Source of the DNA: Phycisphaerae bacterium
Lineage (GTDB): Bacteria; Planctomycetota; Phycisphaerae; UBA1845
Reading direction: 5' to 3'
Length of the DNA: 10,004 bases
Assembly (NCBI GenBank): GCA_029260155.1
Contig: JAJDDU010000583.1
Span: 1-10,004, forward strand
Notes under the pieces: model-generated
The model's database searches: none
Told to the model about the DNA's origin: nothing
The model's input: only the letters and a program-made list of their open reading frames with translations
Position numbers and translations under genes: made by a program
Shown here: positions 1 through 7,083 of the stretch, piece after piece
How positions within the stretch are numbered: the first letter of the stretch is position 1
How the letters are laid out: every line of letters begins with the position of its first letter

Positions 1-1
1 C

Positions 2-124
2 AAACTGGAAGGCGCCAACAACAAGATCAAAGTCATCAAACGCATCGCCTACGGCTTCCACGATCTCGAATACTTCGCACTCAAAGTCAAACAGGCTCTA
101 CCGGGACGTTTCTCCAGTAACTAA
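2..124 (+). CDS. ISL3-type transposase, C-terminal 40 residues (partial)
   Basis: Only the last 40 codons are in the window, ending in TAA at 122-124. The tail contains NNKIKVIKRIAYGFHDLEYF followed by ALKVKQALPG. This is the characteristic end of DDE transposases of the ISL3 family (IS204/IS1001/IS1096/IS1165 group): a run of the form 'N-x-K-I-K-x-I-K-R-x-A-Y-G-F-x-D'. Such enzymes cut and join DNA ends to move their own element. The stop codon falls inside the terminal inverted repeat (115-138), which is common in compact insertion sequences. Whether the full copy is intact cannot be judged here. The eight N-terminal codons of a second copy are visible at the right edge. Confidence 0.88.
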   Translation, partial: KLEGANNKIKVIKRIAYGFHDLEYFALKVKQALPGRFSSN

Positions 125-138
125 TTCGGAGGAGAACC
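115..138 (-). repeat. Right terminal inverted repeat of the left IS copy
   Basis: Read inward from 138 on the minus strand it is GGTTCTCCTCC, then five bases (GAATT), then AGTTACTG. It matches the repeat at 9867-9890 in 21 of 24 positions; only positions 12, 15 and 16 differ. It overlaps the transposase stop codon. Confidence 0.85.
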
Positions 139-610
139 TCATTTTACTATCGCCCGGGACCAGGTACGCCTGATCCGTGACAATCTGCTTCCGATCATGT
201 TCGTGGATATCGAGCCCGACGTGTTCCACACGCAGCGACTTGAGCTCTACGGTGCCTCGCTCTATATCTGGTACATCGATGGACAGATTGTCGACAGCGG
301 GATCCCCGAAGGGCCCTACCCGTTCTTCTTTCCTGTACTCGTTTGGGGCGCGAATCCCTGGTTCTTCGAGAACACGACGGAGTGGGACTACGTCCGCTAC
401 GGGACGATACCGAACAATGCGAGCGGGGATTTCAACGGGGATGCGCTGATCACCCTCGCCGATTTCTACTTCTTCGACGAGTGTTACGCGGGCAGCGGTC
501 CGAACGTCGACGTCGGCCCCGGATGCCGCTGGGCGGACATGGATCAAGACGGCGACGTGGATTTTCAAGACTTCGCCCGCTTCCAACGCGCCTTCACCGA
601 CCCCAAATGA
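139..610 (+). pseudogene. 3' remnant of a secreted protein gene with a dockerin-type tail, cut by the IS
   Basis: An open frame runs from the IS boundary to a TGA at 608-610, but the coding signal starts before the first ATG (197). Codons from 140 onward read HFTIARDQVRLIRDN and continue smoothly into the ATG region, so the IS has removed the 5' part of a longer gene. The first ~95 residues resemble a concanavalin/LamG-like beta-sandwich (motif LYGASLYIWYIDGQIVDSG). The last ~55 residues hold two calcium-binding loops: one starting DFNGDALITLAD and one starting DMDQDGDVDFQD, with a Cys pair between them. This is the dockerin/EF-hand layout common at the C-termini of exported planctomycete proteins. 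No signal peptide or start remains in the window, so a working product is unlikely; internal initiation at ATG 197 (137 aa) cannot be excluded. The function of the original protein is unknown. Confidence 0.72.
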
Positions 611-688
611 ACCGCGCGCGTCATCCCCGTCGTGGACAGACGCTCCGTTCACTTCGCCTGTCCCCCGATCCCTCCGCTACCCCGAACC

Positions 689-709
689 GCCGCACTCATG
701 CGGTGCGGC
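689..709. terminator. Candidate stem-loop after the dockerin-tail remnant
   Basis: Perfect 7-bp stem GCCGCAC/GTGCGGC with a 7-nt loop, about 80 nt downstream of the stop codon at 610. No T-run follows on either strand, so it may end or stabilise a transcript but is not a textbook intrinsic terminator. Confidence 0.3.
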
Positions 710-786
710 CCCACACCGAAGATCTCTGACCCGCAGCATTACCGCGTCAGCCCGTCTTGAGCTCCAAACCGCGCTCGACCCGCGAT

Positions 787-819
787 AGCGACCCCGTACA
801 GGGGCGCGCTGTGGTCGCT
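787..819. other. Inverted repeat, possible structured RNA element
   Basis: AGCGACC (787-793) pairs perfectly with GGTCGCT (813-819). A competing inner CCCC/GGGG pair (792-795 with 801-804) encloses GTACA. No T-run follows. An AT-rich patch lies just downstream (842-856). No known RNA family is recognised. Confidence 0.3.
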
Positions 820-1029
820 CAGAATTCGACAGATCACACCGCTAGTTATTAGATTGTGGGGACTCCGCGCGCCGCCCGCCGCTATTGGTGCGAAAGCCCA
901 CGCCAGGAGAAAACCGTATGCGACAAACGAACCGAATCGCGATTCGCCAAAAACGCCGTTTCAAGCCCCGAAACGCCACTACGCCGGTTTTGTCACACAG
1001 CCAAATGACGAAACGAACCCATCTTCCAG

Positions 1030-1047
1030 CGGCACTTCAACGTGCCG
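1030..1047 (-). terminator. Candidate terminator hairpin of carA
   Basis: Perfect 6-bp stem CGGCAC/GTGCCG with a 6-nt loop, about 41 nt past the carA stop codon on the minus strand. The sequence after it is only mildly T-rich, so this is a weak call based on position and symmetry. Confidence 0.35.
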
Positions 1048-1088
1048 TGGCGTATCCAGTCATCGCGTCGGGCGGATTCGAGGCCGTG

Positions 1089-2258
1089 TCATCGCAGAGC
1101 ATGCGGACGCTCAAGCCCGTGGGTCGGCGGACGGCGGGTGGACATCATCTCGGTGAAGCAATCGAACAGGTATGTCGCATCGTGCGGACCGGGGCTGGCT
1201 TCGGGGTGGTATTGCACCGCGAAGAGCGGGTACTCCGAATGGGAAAAGCCCTCCAGTGTCTGATCGTTCAGATTGGTGTGCGTGACAACACCGCCGGATT
1301 TCTCCAACGACTGCGGATCGATCGCAAAGCCGTGATTCTGCGAAGTGATCTCGACGCGCCCGGTCGCGAGATTGCGCACCGGCTGATTCGCGCCGCGGTG
1401 GCCGAACTTCAACTTGAAACTCGACGCGCCAAGCGCCAGCGCGAGCATCTGATGACCGAGGCAAATGCCAAAGATAGGAACCCGCCCAATGAGCCCGCGC
1501 AGCGTCTCGATCGTCGCATGGACAGCCGACGGATCGCCCGGACCGTTGCTCACCAAGATGCCGTCCGGTTGCAAGTCGAGGATCTCACCAACCGAGTACG
1601 TCGGCGGGACGACGGTCACTGGGCCCGTGCGGGAGACAACGTGACGCAGAATGTTTCGCTTCGTCCCGCAGTCGATGGCCACGACACGCCGAGGTGGGGA
1701 CGCATCCGGACTCTCAACGCCGCCAACCAGCCCCCGCGTCCACTCGGAGACGTCCGTCGGCGCCACTTCCGCCACGAGGTCAGCCCCCAGCATCGGTTCA
1801 GCCTCGCGTGCCATCGCGACGCATCGGACGGGGTCGGGCTCTTCGGTCGTAATCACGCCCCGCATCGATCCCGCGACCCGCAGGCGTCTGGTCAACGCGC
1901 GCGTATCAATGCCCTCGATCCCAATCACGCCGTGACGTTCCAGATACTCGCCGAGCGAGCACTCAGCCCGGTGATTGCTGAATCGCGTCGCTACTTCCCG
2001 CGCAACGAAGCCCGCCACTTGGGGGCCTGCGGACTCCTCGTCTTCGAGGTTCACGCCGTAGTTCCCGATATGCGGCGACGTCATGGTGACGATCTGCCGG
2101 CAATACGAAGGATCGGTCAGAATCTCCTGGTAGCCCGTCAGCGATGTGTTGAAGACGACTTCACCCGTGCGCGTCCCCAATGCGCCGAACGCCGTTCCCT
2201 CGAACACCGTCCCGTCCTCAAGCGCGAGTCTGCACTGGCGTGGATTCTTCACGGGCAT
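1089..2258 (-). CDS. carA: Carbamoyl-phosphate synthase small subunit (glutamine amidotransferase)
   Basis: CarA hydrolyses glutamine and passes ammonia to the large subunit CarB, which makes carbamoyl phosphate for arginine and pyrimidine synthesis in the cytoplasm. The 389-aa product has the usual length and two-domain layout. The N-terminal CarA domain (about 7-140) contains LEDGTVFEG, FNTSLTGYQEILTDPSY and GIEGIDTRALTRRLR. The class I glutaminase domain (about 191-375) contains SNGPGDPS, the nucleophile Cys266 in GICLGHQ, QNHGFAID, and the partners His351 and Glu353 in QYHPEASPGPHD. The ATG at 2258 fits the family N-terminus but has no clear Shine-Dalgarno; a GTG two codons in is the alternative. 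The last ~15 residues are an ordinary non-conserved tail. It lies 56 nt after the exported-protein gene, in the same direction. A weak -35/-10 pair (TTGAGT, 15 nt, TATTAG at 2297-2292) could serve it. carB is not in the window. Confidence 0.97.
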   Translation of the reverse strand: MPVKNPRQCRLALEDGTVFEGTAFGALGTRTGEVVFNTSLTGYQEILTDPSYCRQIVTMTSPHIGNYGVNLEDEESAGPQVAGFVAREVATRFSNHRAECSLGEYLERHGVIGIEGIDTRALTRRLRVAGSMRGVITTEEPDPVRCVAMAREAEPMLGADLVAEVAPTDVSEWTRGLVGGVESPDASPPRRVVAIDCGTKRNILRHVVSRTGPVTVVPPTYSVGEILDLQPDGILVSNGPGDPSAVHATIETLRGLIGRVPIFGICLGHQMLALALGASSFKLKFGHRGANQPVRNLATGRVEITSQNHGFAIDPQSLEKSGGVVTHTNLNDQTLEGFSHSEYPLFAVQYHPEASPGPHDATYLFDCFTEMMSTRRPPTHGLERPHALR

Positions 2259-2314
2259 GCACCGCAGGATAGCCCGCAGTCCGACGAAAGTCTAATACGA
2301 AAGGACCGCAGGAC

Positions 2315-2983
2315 TCAACGCGTGAGCGTCCCGGTGAACGTGCCTTCATACACCTCGGCTTCCTCCAGCGCCGCCAACGGAATCCCGTTCAGCTCAAACG
2401 CACCCGTCACGCGCTCCCCATCGATCACGAAGCTGAACCGCGAGCCTCCGCCGACCTCGTAGGTGATTCCCAGGTCACCGGGCACGAACGCTTGCGCACC
2501 TTCTGGAAGGACGAAGCGGTCGGAAGTCGCTTGACCGATACCTTGGCTGAACACTGCCACGATGCTGCCGTCTAGGCCCCCCGAGAGATCAAACCCGCCG
2601 AGCGATCCGCGCGACGCCGTCAGGATTATGCCCCCGACAATGCCCGTGTCTCCAACCGGAGCAGTGTTCTGCGTGTCTTGCAGGGTGACCTCAACGATGG
2701 TGCGCTCGCCGAAAGCGTCGGTGCGCTCCACGACGGAAAGCTGAGCGCCGATGACAATCGCATCGACCGCCAACGAATGCCCCGCGACAGAGACTGCGAA
2801 CACCTGTGCATCCTCGGCACTTCCGTTGAGGTTCGCGTTGGGATCGATCGGCTGAATCGCCCCCCCGCTGTCAATGGTCGGCGGCGGGATGCTGCCTCCC
2901 AAGTCGCTGGCAACGGGAACGCACCCCAAGCCCACGAGACACCACAACATGACGAGACCGCCGATTGATCGTGTACTGGCCAT
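2315..2983 (-). CDS. Predicted exported or lipoprotein of unknown function
   Basis: I do not recognise a family. The ATG at 2983 gives 222 aa and starts a clean signal sequence: Arg5, then a hydrophobic run IGGLVMLWCLVGLG ending at Cys21. The cysteine suggests a lipoprotein, but GLG before it departs from the usual Leu-Ala/Ser-Gly lipobox, so plain secretion is also possible. A TTG at 3019 would add 12 residues ahead of the signal and is less likely. After the signal comes a Pro/Gly-rich linker (about 22-50). The rest (about 55-222) is rich in alternating hydrophobic, Gly and Thr residues, with Cys confined to the N-terminus, as expected for an extracytoplasmic beta-sheet domain. AAAGGGA lies about 14 nt upstream of the ATG, which is rather far. 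It sits between cysC (168 nt upstream, hairpins between) and carA (56 nt downstream). Confidence 0.7.
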   Translation of the reverse strand: MASTRSIGGLVMLWCLVGLGCVPVASDLGGSIPPPTIDSGGAIQPIDPNANLNGSAEDAQVFAVSVAGHSLAVDAIVIGAQLSVVERTDAFGERTIVEVTLQDTQNTAPVGDTGIVGGIILTASRGSLGGFDLSGGLDGSIVAVFSQGIGQATSDRFVLPEGAQAFVPGDLGITYEVGGGSRFSFVIDGERVTGAFELNGIPLAALEEAEVYEGTFTGTLTR

Positions 2984-3068
2984 GTTATCAGTTATCGTCC
3001 CTTTCGCCCGAACCGCCAACTAAAGGAGGCCAACAACGTAGACGATACAATGACGCGGCTGTGGGTCT

Positions 3069-3144
3069 CCACTTCGTAAGAAGTGGGCAGCCAGCATTCG
3101 AGGATCCGAGGTTCGGCGAGCTCGGGTCCTCGTGCTTTGCGCAC
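3069..3144. other. Cluster of three stem-loops between cysC and the exported-protein gene
   Basis: Three hairpins lie close together in the 168-nt spacer after the cysC stop. At 3069-3086 CCACTTC/GAAGTGG forms a perfect 7-bp stem with a GTAA loop. At 3099-3132 CGAGGATCCGAG pairs with CTCGGGTCCTCG (12 bp with one G-U) around a 10-nt loop. At 3132-3144 GTGC/GCAC forms a small stem sharing one base with the previous one. None is followed by a T-run in the cysC direction. They are well placed to mark the 3' end of the rny-ymdB-cysC transcript, or to act as leader structure for the next gene. Confidence 0.5.
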
Positions 3145-3151
3145 TACTCGG

Positions 3152-3772
3152 TCACGTTGATCGCGCGGGAACATTTCCCCGTTCTTCCAAGAGACCAATA
3201 ATAATAGCCGCCGCCGCCTGCGGTGTGACGGTGGCCGTGTCAATTGTGAGCTGCGGGTCGGTCGGCGGCTCGTAGGGATCGTCGATGCCGGTGAATCCCG
3301 GAATCTCGCCCGCGCGGGCCTTCTTGTAAAGCCCCTTAGGATCGCGTTCTTCGCACACAGCCAATGACGGATTCAGGTAGACCTCGATGAAATCTTTCGG
3401 TCCGATCACGTCGCGGGCAGCCTGCCGATCCGCGACGTAGGGGCTGATAAAAGCCGCGCAAGTAATCACGCCCGCGTCGACGAACAGCTTGCCCACTTCG
3501 GCGATGCGGCGAATATTCTCGGTGCGGTCCTCAGCGCTGAATCCCAGATTCTTGTTCAGGCCATGCCGGATGTTGTCGCCATCGATGGTGTAAGCGAGTT
3601 GGCCCCTTTCAACGAGGGCGTGCTCGACGGTGAAGGCGATGGTACTCTTGCCCGATGCGCTCAGGCCGGTGAACCAGATGAGCACGCCTTTTTGCCCAAC
3701 GATCGCCTCACGCTCAGCACGCCCGACGCGCCCCTCGTGCCAAGTGATGTTCGTCGCTTTGGATTCGGTCAA
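3152..3772 (-). CDS. cysC: Adenylyl-sulfate (APS) kinase
   Basis: CysC phosphorylates adenosine 5'-phosphosulfate with ATP to give PAPS, the activated sulfate used in assimilation and in sulfotransfer. The 206-aa product matches the single-domain family in length. Visible motifs: the opening ATNITWHEG with the later GQKG; a P-loop GLSASGKST (36-44); DGDNIRHGLNKNLGFSAEDR (64-83), which binds APS; the FISPY segment (108-112); and the closing KARAGEIPGFTGIDDPYE lid region (150-168). The start is a TTG at 3772 that overlaps the ymdB stop by 4 nt (TTGA). GAGG in the ymdB tail, 7 nt before the TTG, can serve as ribosome binding site, and no later start keeps the conserved N-terminus. The overlap implies translational coupling with ymdB. 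No cysN/cysD or sulfate-reduction genes are nearby. Confidence 0.95.
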   Translation of the reverse strand: MTESKATNITWHEGRVGRAEREAIVGQKGVLIWFTGLSASGKSTIAFTVEHALVERGQLAYTIDGDNIRHGLNKNLGFSAEDRTENIRRIAEVGKLFVDAGVITCAAFISPYVADRQAARDVIGPKDFIEVYLNPSLAVCEERDPKGLYKKARAGEIPGFTGIDDPYEPPTDPQLTIDTATVTPQAAAAIIIGLLEERGNVPARST

Positions 3773-4569
3773 CCCTCCGCCTCCCCGTCGACGCGGATGC
3801 GTTCGATCGACCTGGCGCGGCGTGTGTTGCCATCAACCTCCACGACAATGCCGCACACACGCGGGTCGCCTTGGGCCACATCGAAGGCACAAGGCACTGA
3901 CGTGGTCATCGACGAAATCACGCGGTCCTTCATGCGCCCCAGGACGGAATCATAAGGGCCTGTCATCCCCAAGTCGGTGATGTAGGCCGTGCCCTTGGGC
4001 AATATGCACTCGTCGGCCGTCGGGATGTGCGTGTGCGTCCCAAACAAAGCCGTGACCCGTCCGTCGAGATACCACCCCATGGCGACTTTCTCCGACGTGG
4101 CTTCGGCGTGCATGTCCGCGACGATGATGTGGACGTCGTCAGGGATTGCCGACAAGACGCGGTCCGCAGCGCGAAACGGGCAATCCACCTGCAAACGCAT
4201 GAACAACTGTCCAAGCAGACAGAAGACCGCGACGCGCACACCGCGATCGGTCTCCCACACCGCGAAGTCGCGCCCAGGCGCGCCACGGGCCAAGTTCGCG
4301 GGACGTACGATGCGGTCCGAGGTTTCAAGCGTCTGGATGATTTCCTTCCGCCGATAGACGTGGTCGCCGAGTGTCATGAGTTGGACACCGGCGCCCACCA
4401 GCTTGTCGTAAAGACCGGGCGTTAGCCCCGATCCCGCAGCCGTGTTCTCGACGTTGACGATGTTGCAGTCGATCAGACGGTCCCGCATAAGCTGAGGGAG
4501 CGTCTTGGTAAGCACGCGCCGTCCGGGGCTTCCGACGACATCGCCGACGCATAAGAGTGTCGTGTTCAT
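3769..4569 (-). CDS. ymdB: YmdB-family metallophosphoesterase (2',3'-cyclic nucleotide phosphodiesterase type)
   Basis: Members of this family are cytoplasmic di-metal phosphodiesterases; Bacillus YmdB acts on cyclic nucleotides and influences biofilm and motility gene expression. The 266-aa length is typical. Metal-site motifs in order: GDVVGSPGRR (9-18), ENTAAGSGLT (41-50), TLGDH (66-70), DMHAEATSEK (152-161), GTHTHIPTADE (177-187), then YITDLGMTGPYDSVLG (196-211). Nearly all match the family. The exception is Asp69, where family members that I know have Asn in a GNH motif; this residue lies in the metal/phosphate-binding loop. The ATG at 4569 has AAGG about 9 nt upstream. The gene begins 30 nt after rny and overlaps cysC by 4 nt, so it is the middle of an operon. 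The rny-ymdB pairing is conserved across many phyla. Confidence 0.94.
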   Translation of the reverse strand: MNTTLLCVGDVVGSPGRRVLTKTLPQLMRDRLIDCNIVNVENTAAGSGLTPGLYDKLVGAGVQLMTLGDHVYRRKEIIQTLETSDRIVRPANLARGAPGRDFAVWETDRGVRVAVFCLLGQLFMRLQVDCPFRAADRVLSAIPDDVHIIVADMHAEATSEKVAMGWYLDGRVTALFGTHTHIPTADECILPKGTAYITDLGMTGPYDSVLGRMKDRVISSMTTSVPCAFDVAQGDPRVCGIVVEVDGNTRRARSIERIRVDGEAEG

Positions 4570-4599
4570 TGCACTGACCTTCGCATGCGATTCGGCGTG

Positions 4600-6189
4600 T
4601 TAGCGCGCGAATTCAACCGCCCGCAGCTCGCGCAGCACGGTCACCTTGACTTCTCCGGGGTAAGTCATGTCGTTTTCGACCTGTTGGGCAACATCGAAGG
4701 CCATTTTGGCGGCCTCTGCATCATCGATGCGCCCGGCGTCGACGATGACACGAAGCTCCCGTCCCGCCTGAATCGCGTAGGCCTGCTTCACCCCGTCGTG
4801 ATTCGTGGCGATGGCTTCGAGTTGCTCAAGACGCTGCACGTAGCGCTCCAGAGACTCGCGCCTGCCCCCAGGACGAGCGGCACTTATGGCGTCGGCCGAC
4901 ATGACCAGCGGCGTGTACGGGCTTGTCGACTCTATGTCCCCGTGATGGCCCGCGACGGCGTTGAGCACTTCCGGTCGTTCGTTAAGCCGCTTGCAAATGT
5001 CGGCGCCGATCTGAGGATGGCCACCCTCGACCTCATGGTCGACGGCTTTGCCGATGTCGTGCAGCAAGCCGCACCGCCGCGCCAACCGGCCGTCAAGCCC
5101 CAACTCGTCCGCCATGATCTGGCATAGGTAGGCAACTTCGATGCTGTGGCGAAGAACGTTTTGGCCGTAACTCGTCCGGTATTGCAGCCTGCCGAGAAGA
5201 TCCAGGAGCTTCTTGTGCAATCCCGGGACGTTGGCATCAAGGGCGGCCTGTTTGCCCGCTTCGACGATGCCTTTCTCGACTTCCTTACGCGTCTGATCGG
5301 TGACCTCCTCGATACGCCCGGGATGGATGCGCCCGTCCGAGATGAGCTTGTTGAGCGTGAGACGCGCTACCTCCCGGCGAACCGGATCAAACGAGCTCAC
5401 TACGACGATTCCCGGCGTGTCGTCCACGATGACGTCGACTCCGGTCGCCTTCTCGAAAGCGCGGATGTTCCGCCCCTCACGTCCGATGACACGACCCTTC
5501 ATGTCGTCCGACGGAATGGCCACGGTCGAGACTGTGGCCTCGGACGTGTTGTCCGCGGCGTACCGTTGGATGGCGATCAGCGTGATCTCACGCGCTTTCG
5601 ATTCCGCCTCCTCACGGGCATCGCCGAGTATCTTCGCGATGAGCTGTCCCGACTCGTGCGTCAGGCGTGTTTCGAGCGCAGACAACAACTCGTTTTTGGC
5701 CTCATCGACGCTGAGCTTGGCCACGCGGACCAACTCCTCTTCCCGCTGGCCGAGCAGTTCCTGACACTTCCTGTTCCGCTCGTCGAGTTTTCTCGTTGAT
5801 TCCGCGAGCTTGTCATCCATCTTGTCGAGGTGCTTCTCTTTCGCCGTGAGCGTGTCGAGCTTCCGATCAAGATTGTCCTCGCGGTTGGTTAGACGCTTCT
5901 CGATTCCCTTCAGTTCACCGCGCGCGACCGACGTTTCTTTCTTGAACACTTCCATCGCGCGGTCGCGCTCGGCCCGGGCATCGAGCTCAGCGGACTTCAC
6001 CGCCTTGTCTCCCGCGAGACGGCCCTGCTCGACGATGCCCTCTGCTTCGCGCTTCGCAGAGGCAATCATCGATGTCCCGGTCAGCTTGTAGACGACGATC
6101 ACGAGGGTTCCCCCGACGGCGATGCCGATGAACGCCGGGGCAAGCGTTCCCGCGACTTGCAGCAACAACATGCTTACATCAATGGACAC
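4600..6189 (-). CDS. rny: Ribonuclease Y, membrane-anchored endoribonuclease
   Basis: RNase Y starts mRNA decay at the inner face of the cytoplasmic membrane in many bacteria that lack or under-use RNase E. With the GTG at 6189 the product is 529 aa, normal for the family. Layout: one membrane helix (about 14-34), a long charged coiled coil (about 40-215), a KH RNA-binding domain (about 220-285) with VIGREGRNIR (234-243), an HD domain (about 343-440) with His377-Asp378 in LLHDIGKAVDHE and a further His348, and the C-terminal domain ending with PGEVKVTVLRELRAVEFAR. The GTG start is preferred because GGAG lies 5 nt upstream; the open frame extends to 6243, but that part has no family likeness. 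An internal ATG at 6171 is the alternative. ymdB follows after 30 nt. Its promoter is uncertain: no clear one sits close to the start, while a strong one is about 620 nt upstream (6806-6833). Confidence 0.96.
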   Translation of the reverse strand: MSIDVSMLLLQVAGTLAPAFIGIAVGGTLVIVVYKLTGTSMIASAKREAEGIVEQGRLAGDKAVKSAELDARAERDRAMEVFKKETSVARGELKGIEKRLTNREDNLDRKLDTLTAKEKHLDKMDDKLAESTRKLDERNRKCQELLGQREEELVRVAKLSVDEAKNELLSALETRLTHESGQLIAKILGDAREEAESKAREITLIAIQRYAADNTSEATVSTVAIPSDDMKGRVIGREGRNIRAFEKATGVDVIVDDTPGIVVVSSFDPVRREVARLTLNKLISDGRIHPGRIEEVTDQTRKEVEKGIVEAGKQAALDANVPGLHKKLLDLLGRLQYRTSYGQNVLRHSIEVAYLCQIMADELGLDGRLARRCGLLHDIGKAVDHEVEGGHPQIGADICKRLNERPEVLNAVAGHHGDIESTSPYTPLVMSADAISAARPGGRRESLERYVQRLEQLEAIATNHDGVKQAYAIQAGRELRVIVDAGRIDDAEAAKMAFDVAQQVENDMTYPGEVKVTVLRELRAVEFAR

Positions 6190-6805
6190 GGTATCTCCAA
6201 AGCTGGCACATGAACGCGACGCTCCAGACCACCGACCGGCCACTCAGCCAAAGCCCGTCGACAGCGAATCCGACCCCGAAAACGGAGTGCGATCCGAAAC
6301 GCCAATCCACATGAAATAAGCGGAAACCACTGACGCGCTCGACGCAAAGCCAAGCCTAGACGCGCGGTGTGTCACTTGGAACGACGGCCCGTCATCTGTC
6401 AGGAGCCCGTGAAATGCACGCTATTTGTCCCGATAGGGCGCCGAAGCACCTGCACGAGAACCAAACTAGATGTTCAGTATTCTTTGGAGACGCAGTATTC
6501 CGATCGACATTGCACCAAAAGAATCCCCAAACAACGCGTTGCACCTATCGTCCTGGCAGTGCACGTCGGCCGATGCCCCTTGATCGCGGGCACCAAGCGT
6601 GGATAGACGGTCGTGGACCGACGGCGAAGCGTGTGCCAAAAAGTAACTCGTTTGACGCCGCGCGGCGCCGCGAATCAGCTGTTACCCAACACTCCTCTAA
6701 AACGCCCACACAACCTCGACAAAACCCGGGGTTATGCACTTCCTGAATCCGGTCAACGGTACTGGCCAGCACGAGACGCGCAGGCCACACAATTAACCAA
6801 TTCCA

Positions 6806-6833
6806 AATATACCACCGCTCTTTCGCCTGTCAA
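6806..6833 (-). promoter_or_regulatory. Strong sigma70-type promoter reading toward rny
   Basis: On the minus strand there is a perfect -35 TTGACA (6833-6828), a 16-nt spacer, and TATATT (6811-6806) as -10, predicting a start near 6799. The sequence after it is AT-rich for about 17 nt. No gene begins nearby; rny starts about 610 nt further on. It may therefore drive rny with a long leader, or an unrecognised RNA. The hexamer match is seen directly; activity is inferred. Confidence 0.55.
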
Positions 6834-7083
6834 CCACGACACCTCCACCCACGCTGTAGTTTTGTACCGAAACATGATAGCCATCGCCCGCGAGCATCGT
6901 GTCAGCAGCGGCCCCATGCCTCGCCCCACGCGATGGGCGGGGGACGGACGATGCACCCGATAAGCCTCGCCTCCTGACATGGCACGACCATTCCACTATC
7001 GTACTGCACCGGCCAAGCCGACCTGACGAAAAACGACACAAACAACGCACGCTAAGTCGGCCGCCAATCGGTTCTAATCGTAG

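Larger units (their letters stand above)
1..138 (+). mobile_element. Right end of an ISL3-like insertion sequence
   Basis: The 3' part of an insertion sequence, running in from the left edge. It holds the end of a transposase gene and stops with a terminal inverted repeat at 115-138. The right boundary is set at 138 because the same repeat, inverted, occurs at 9867-9890 in front of another transposase start, with 21 of 24 positions identical. The repeat begins GGTTCTCC when read inward. Just outside lies 139-146 (TCATTTTA), which would be the 8-bp target duplication if this element behaves like typical ISL3 members. The partner copy of that duplication is outside the window. The element lies inside a secreted-protein gene. 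Confidence 0.8.
611..1088. other. Gene-poor stretch between the dockerin-tail remnant and carA
   Basis: No convincing gene. Three inverted repeats are visible: GCCGCAC/GTGCGGC at 689-709, AGCGACC/GGTCGCT at 787-819 with an inner CCCC/GGGG pair, and CGGCAC/GTGCCG at 1030-1047. A good ribosome-binding sequence, AGGAGA at 905-910, lies 7 nt before an ATG at 918. The frame that follows runs antisense through the whole of carA and has no recognisable product, so it is not called as a gene. Confidence 0.6.

Noticed and set aside
139..146. Possible shared target duplication of the two IS copies
   Set aside because: The 8 bp beside the left copy (TCATTTTA) and the right copy (AGAAAGTT) differ. The outer flanks needed for a real test are outside the window.
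98..652. 184-codon minus-strand frame over the dockerin-tail remnant
   Set aside because: It is antisense to clear family-like coding on the plus strand and crosses the IS boundary.
885..2462. 525-codon plus-strand open frame, with a good ribosome-binding sequence (AGGAGA) before the ATG at 918
   Set aside because: Most of it is antisense to carA, whose identity is certain. The translation is Arg/His-rich with no motif, as expected of a shadow frame in GC-rich DNA.
3021..3076. Strong AAAGGAGG ribosome-binding sequence on the plus strand
   Set aside because: The only following ATG (3050) is 20 nt away and opens an 8-codon frame. There is no evidence that it is translated.
6369..6746. 125-codon plus-strand frame in the gap between rny and the dsbD-like gene
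   Set aside because: Scattered Arg/Pro/His-rich composition, no motif, no ribosome-binding site of note.
6545..6790. 81-codon minus-strand frame just after the strong promoter
   Set aside because: It starts at a GTG without a ribosome-binding sequence, and its composition is shadow-like. A non-coding transcript or leader is at least as likely.
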